The notes beneath the pieces were generated by a model. That model saw only the letters and a list, made by a program, of their open reading frames with translations, was not told the origin of the DNA and did not search any database. The translations under genes and the position numbers were made by a program. Positions 61,995 through 64,000 of a stretch of 64,000 nt of DNA are shown here, piece by piece. The stretch's first letter is position 1. Each line of letters starts with the position of its first letter. Source of the DNA: Blautia pseudococcoides (GTDB lineage Bacteria; Bacillota; Clostridia; Lachnospirales; Lachnospiraceae); assembly GCF_001689125.2 (NCBI RefSeq), contig NZ_CP015405.2:897001-961000 (forward strand), given 5' to 3'.

Positions 61995-62933
61995 ATGATT
62001 TACAACAATGTACGCCATGAGTGCAATCTGTATAATTTTTTCTTTGCACCAAGAGGGAACCGGAGAATGATGGAACTGGGAAGAAAAATCTCCCAGATGT
62101 ATTTAAACCCGTTTGACCGTATCATCGGCATTATCGGTGCCAAGGACTCCGGAAAAAGTATGATGATCCAGGGGATGTTTCCGGGAATCCAGGTTGTGGA
62201 CGGGGACGATGAATACGACATTACCAACATGCCCCTTCTGAATGCGGATGATGTGGGATTCTATACCCCCCGGACCTTCCATGTGGATGCCAGGGCAGCA
62301 AGAAAATATGTGAAGCTGGAGACGATCGCTGAGGCGGTCATAAGAGTGACTTCTCAGCATAAGAGAGTGATCGTGGAGCATTTTGAGATCCTGTATCCGA
62401 TCCTGAAAAGGAATGCAGATCTGATGATCGGAATCGGCGAGGAGGTCATTGTGACACGGCCCTCCCTGTTCGGCCCGCTGCCGCAGAATATTGCGGATAT
62501 TGTGTTCAAATCCCTGATCTACAGGAAAATGGCACACAGTGCAGAGGATTTATTCGGCTATGTAGTGAGAGATATTGAGCGGCCAAGCTATGTCCGGGCT
62601 GATATTCGCCATGGGTTTATGCTGGATTATTCGGAAAAACCGGAGAATTTTGACCTGGTGGAGATTGAGAAGAGGATGAAAGAGCTCATAGACCGGGATT
62701 TGCCTATCACATATTATGACGAGGAGCATGTGAAGATCGGAGATGACGTCATTTCCTGTACAGGCCCCCTGATGCATGTGGAGAGCACAGGGAAGATTGA
62801 GGGATTTTCATTGGTAAAAGAGTTTTTCTACGATTCCAAGTTCGGCTATTATATTGTTGCCGGAACGGTGGGGCATAAGGAAGAGGAAGCCAGTGACAAA
62901 CTGAATACCATTGATATACTGGAAGAGGTATAA
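61995..62933 (+). CDS. P-loop protein of unknown function
   Basis: A 312-residue soluble protein with a Walker A motif IGAKDSGKS (about 47-55) followed by a short nucleotide-binding core in which RVIVEHFEILYP could hold the Walker B acid. The C-terminal part (about 230-312) is a beta-rich domain with conserved His in LMHVESTGKIEGF. Relatives are common in Lachnospiraceae and, as far as I recall, some are named after an alanyl-tRNA synthetase additional domain; the function is unknown. Alone in its unit between two terminators. TAGGGAGAGG precedes the ATG. Confidence 0.6.
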   Translation: MIYNNVRHECNLYNFFFAPRGNRRMMELGRKISQMYLNPFDRIIGIIGAKDSGKSMMIQGMFPGIQVVDGDDEYDITNMPLLNADDVGFYTPRTFHVDARAARKYVKLETIAEAVIRVTSQHKRVIVEHFEILYPILKRNADLMIGIGEEVIVTRPSLFGPLPQNIADIVFKSLIYRKMAHSAEDLFGYVVRDIERPSYVRADIRHGFMLDYSEKPENFDLVEIEKRMKELIDRDLPITYYDEEHVKIGDDVISCTGPLMHVESTGKIEGFSLVKEFFYDSKFGYYIVAGTVGHKEEEASDKLNTIDILEEV

Positions 62934-62934
62934 G

Positions 62935-62981
62935 AAAACAAGACCATCGAAAACCGGAAACGGGGCGGATGGTCTTGTTTT
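62935..62981. terminator. bidirectional terminator
   Basis: A perfect 14-bp stem (AAAACAAGACCATC at 62935-62948 and its complement at 62968-62981) with a 19-base loop. Confidence 0.88.
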
Positions 62982-63002
62982 ATACACAGAGAAAGGTTTT
63001 GA

Positions 63003-63031
63003 TTGACAAGGCAGGAAAAATATAGTATTAT
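63003..63031 (+). promoter_or_regulatory. promoter of the SPFH gene
   Basis: Perfect TTGACA (63003-63008), 17-base spacer, TATTAT (63026-63031). Confidence 0.85.
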
Positions 63032-63034
63032 GAT

Positions 63035-63051
63035 GATATCAAAAAGATATC
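63035..63051. promoter_or_regulatory. GATATC operator-like repeat
   Basis: GATATC, five A, GATATC: two copies of a six-base palindrome 11 bp apart, four bases behind the -10 box and over the likely transcription start. Fits a repressor dimer pair reading one helical turn. Confidence 0.55.
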
Positions 63052-63098
63052 AAATTAATTACTGCGGCAGGCAGTCTTTTCAAGAGGAGGAAATGATC

Positions 63099-64000
63099 AT
63101 GGAAGAAAAAGACGGAATCAGTCCAAGGAATAAGAATGTGGAGGAAAAAGTCCTGCACCCCAAGTCAGGTATGGGGATGCTGTTTCTTTTGATCCTGGCG
63201 CTTGTGGGAAGTGTTGCGCTGATGATCCTTTCAGGAGCGGTACTTTCTGAGGTCAGCGGCACGCTTACCGGTATCGGGATAACAGCGGCAATCCTGATTT
63301 TCTGTGCGGCCTGTGTGGGCTTTGCGGGCCTGAAGGTCATCAACCCCAATGAGGCGCTGGTTCTGGCACTGTTCGGTAAGTATTACGGAACCCTGAACCG
63401 GAATGGATTTTACTGGGTCAATCCTTTTGTGACAGGTATCAATCCAACCGTAAGAGCAGTGGGCAGCGCCAGTTCCACAGTTCTCAAAGGGATGGGCATT
63501 GAAGCGGAGCAGAAGAATACGGAAGCAAAAGCCAACAAAAAGGTTTCGCTGAAAACTATGACACTGGACAACAAAAAACAAAAGGTCAATGATGAACTGG
63601 GAAACCCCATTGAGATTGGCACGGTTGTTATTTGGAAAGTGGAAAATGCCACAAAGGCTGTATTTAATGTGGAGAATTACAAAGACTATCTGTCTATCCA
63701 GTGTGATGCCATCACAAGAAACGCAGCCAGAAGGTATCCTTATGACACCAGCGAAGGCGGAGATGAGCGCTCTCTCCGGGGCAGCAGCCAGGAAGTGGCA
63801 AGTATCATGCAGGAGGAACTGCAGCAGAAAGTGGTGGATGCGGGAATCGAGATCTTGGAAATGCGCATCACACATCTGGCATACGCTCCGGAAATCGCAT
63901 CAGCTATGCTGCAGAGACAGCAGGCAGCAGCCATCATTGATGCGCGGCAGAAGATTGTGGAAGGTGCTGTCAGCATGGTGGAGATGGCCCTTCAGAAATT
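63099..64000 (+). CDS. SPFH/Band 7 membrane protein, 3' end outside the window
   Basis: At least 300 residues are visible. Two membrane segments (about 27-50 and 53-76) are followed by an SPFH domain: [20 protein letters not shown], the [20 protein letters not shown] strand pair, and the helical end [24 protein letters not shown] proteins oligomerise in the membrane into rings or flotillin-like platforms; this bacterial branch is often stress-linked. I choose ATG 63099, eight bases behind AGAGGAGG, over ATG 63093. The gene runs off the window. Confidence 0.9.
   Translation, partial: MEEKDGISPRNKNVEEKVLHPKSGMGMLFLLILALVGSVALMILSGAVLSEVSGTLTGIGITAAILIFCAACVGFAGLKVINPNEALVLALFGKYYGTLNRNGFYWVNPFVTGINPTVRAVGSASSTVLKGMGIEAEQKNTEAKANKKVSLKTMTLDNKKQKVNDELGNPIEIGTVVIWKVENATKAVFNVENYKDYLSIQCDAITRNAARRYPYDTSEGGDERSLRGSSQEVASIMQEELQQKVVDAGIEILEMRITHLAYAPEIASAMLQRQQAAAIIDARQKIVEGAVSMVEMALQK

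Overview
The window looks like a chromosomal segment of a strictly anaerobic, moderate-GC Firmicute of the Lachnospiraceae, probably Blautia-like. That reading rests on gene content and arrangement, not on any search: a giant 2-hydroxyacyl-CoA dehydratase activase, iron-sulfur L-serine dehydratase in two subunits, [FeFe]-hydrogenase with all three maturases, a two-gene SufC/SufB system, strong AGGAGG ribosome sites and sigma-A promoters with 17-bp spacers.

Layout. 1-550: 5' end of tmRNA (minus strand) and a decayed gene scrap. 550-5330: OmpR-type two-component system, uracil-DNA glycosylase and a lipid/polysaccharide flippase. 5330-9580 (minus): the giant activase. 9770-14090: tgt, yajC, serine dehydratase, an AraC-type regulator. 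14100-16810: a small decayed accessory island (hydrogenase fragment, divergent XRE regulator facing an XRE/TraX chimera, coiled-coil protein, integrase C-terminus) ending at tRNA-Gly. 17050-24070: leuB-ilvD-ilvB and serC-serA. 24250-34600: an operon carrying DUF1015 and hydE-hydG-hydF, convergent with a three-subunit hydrogenase operon. 34770-44600: TetR/flavodoxin operon, an IMP dehydrogenase that resembles the Tritrichomonas type, a glycogen branching enzyme with a repetitive lysine-rich tail, MscS, GerMN lipoprotein, Old-Yellow-Enzyme family oxidoreductase, flavodoxin. 44780-46780 (minus): a two-gene NHEJ system (ligase, Ku) and tRNA-Thr. 46940-55250: potABCD followed without a clear break by an HD hydrolase, a leucine-rich-repeat protein, a VWA/metallopeptidase-like protein and a MoxR ATPase. 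55330-57930: LytTR/GHKL two-component system and a lipoprotein. 57970-59870 (minus): trpB and a Sel1 protein. 59890-64000: sufC-sufB, a P-loop protein of unknown role and the start of an SPFH protein.

How it fits together. Much of the window supports fermentative anaerobic metabolism: H2 production or uptake by an apparently NAD- and ferredoxin-linked hydrogenase plus its maturation set, iron-sulfur assembly by a minimal SufCB pair, serine synthesis and breakdown, and branched-chain amino acid synthesis. The most unusual items are the MoxR/VWA-peptidase/LRR cassette behind the polyamine importer, the branching-enzyme tail with 54-bp tandem repeats and a recent stop plus frameshift, a 143-bp palindromic-ended repeat family found at four intergenic sites, well-defined operator pairs in front of three regulatory units, and the regulatory scar in the decayed island.
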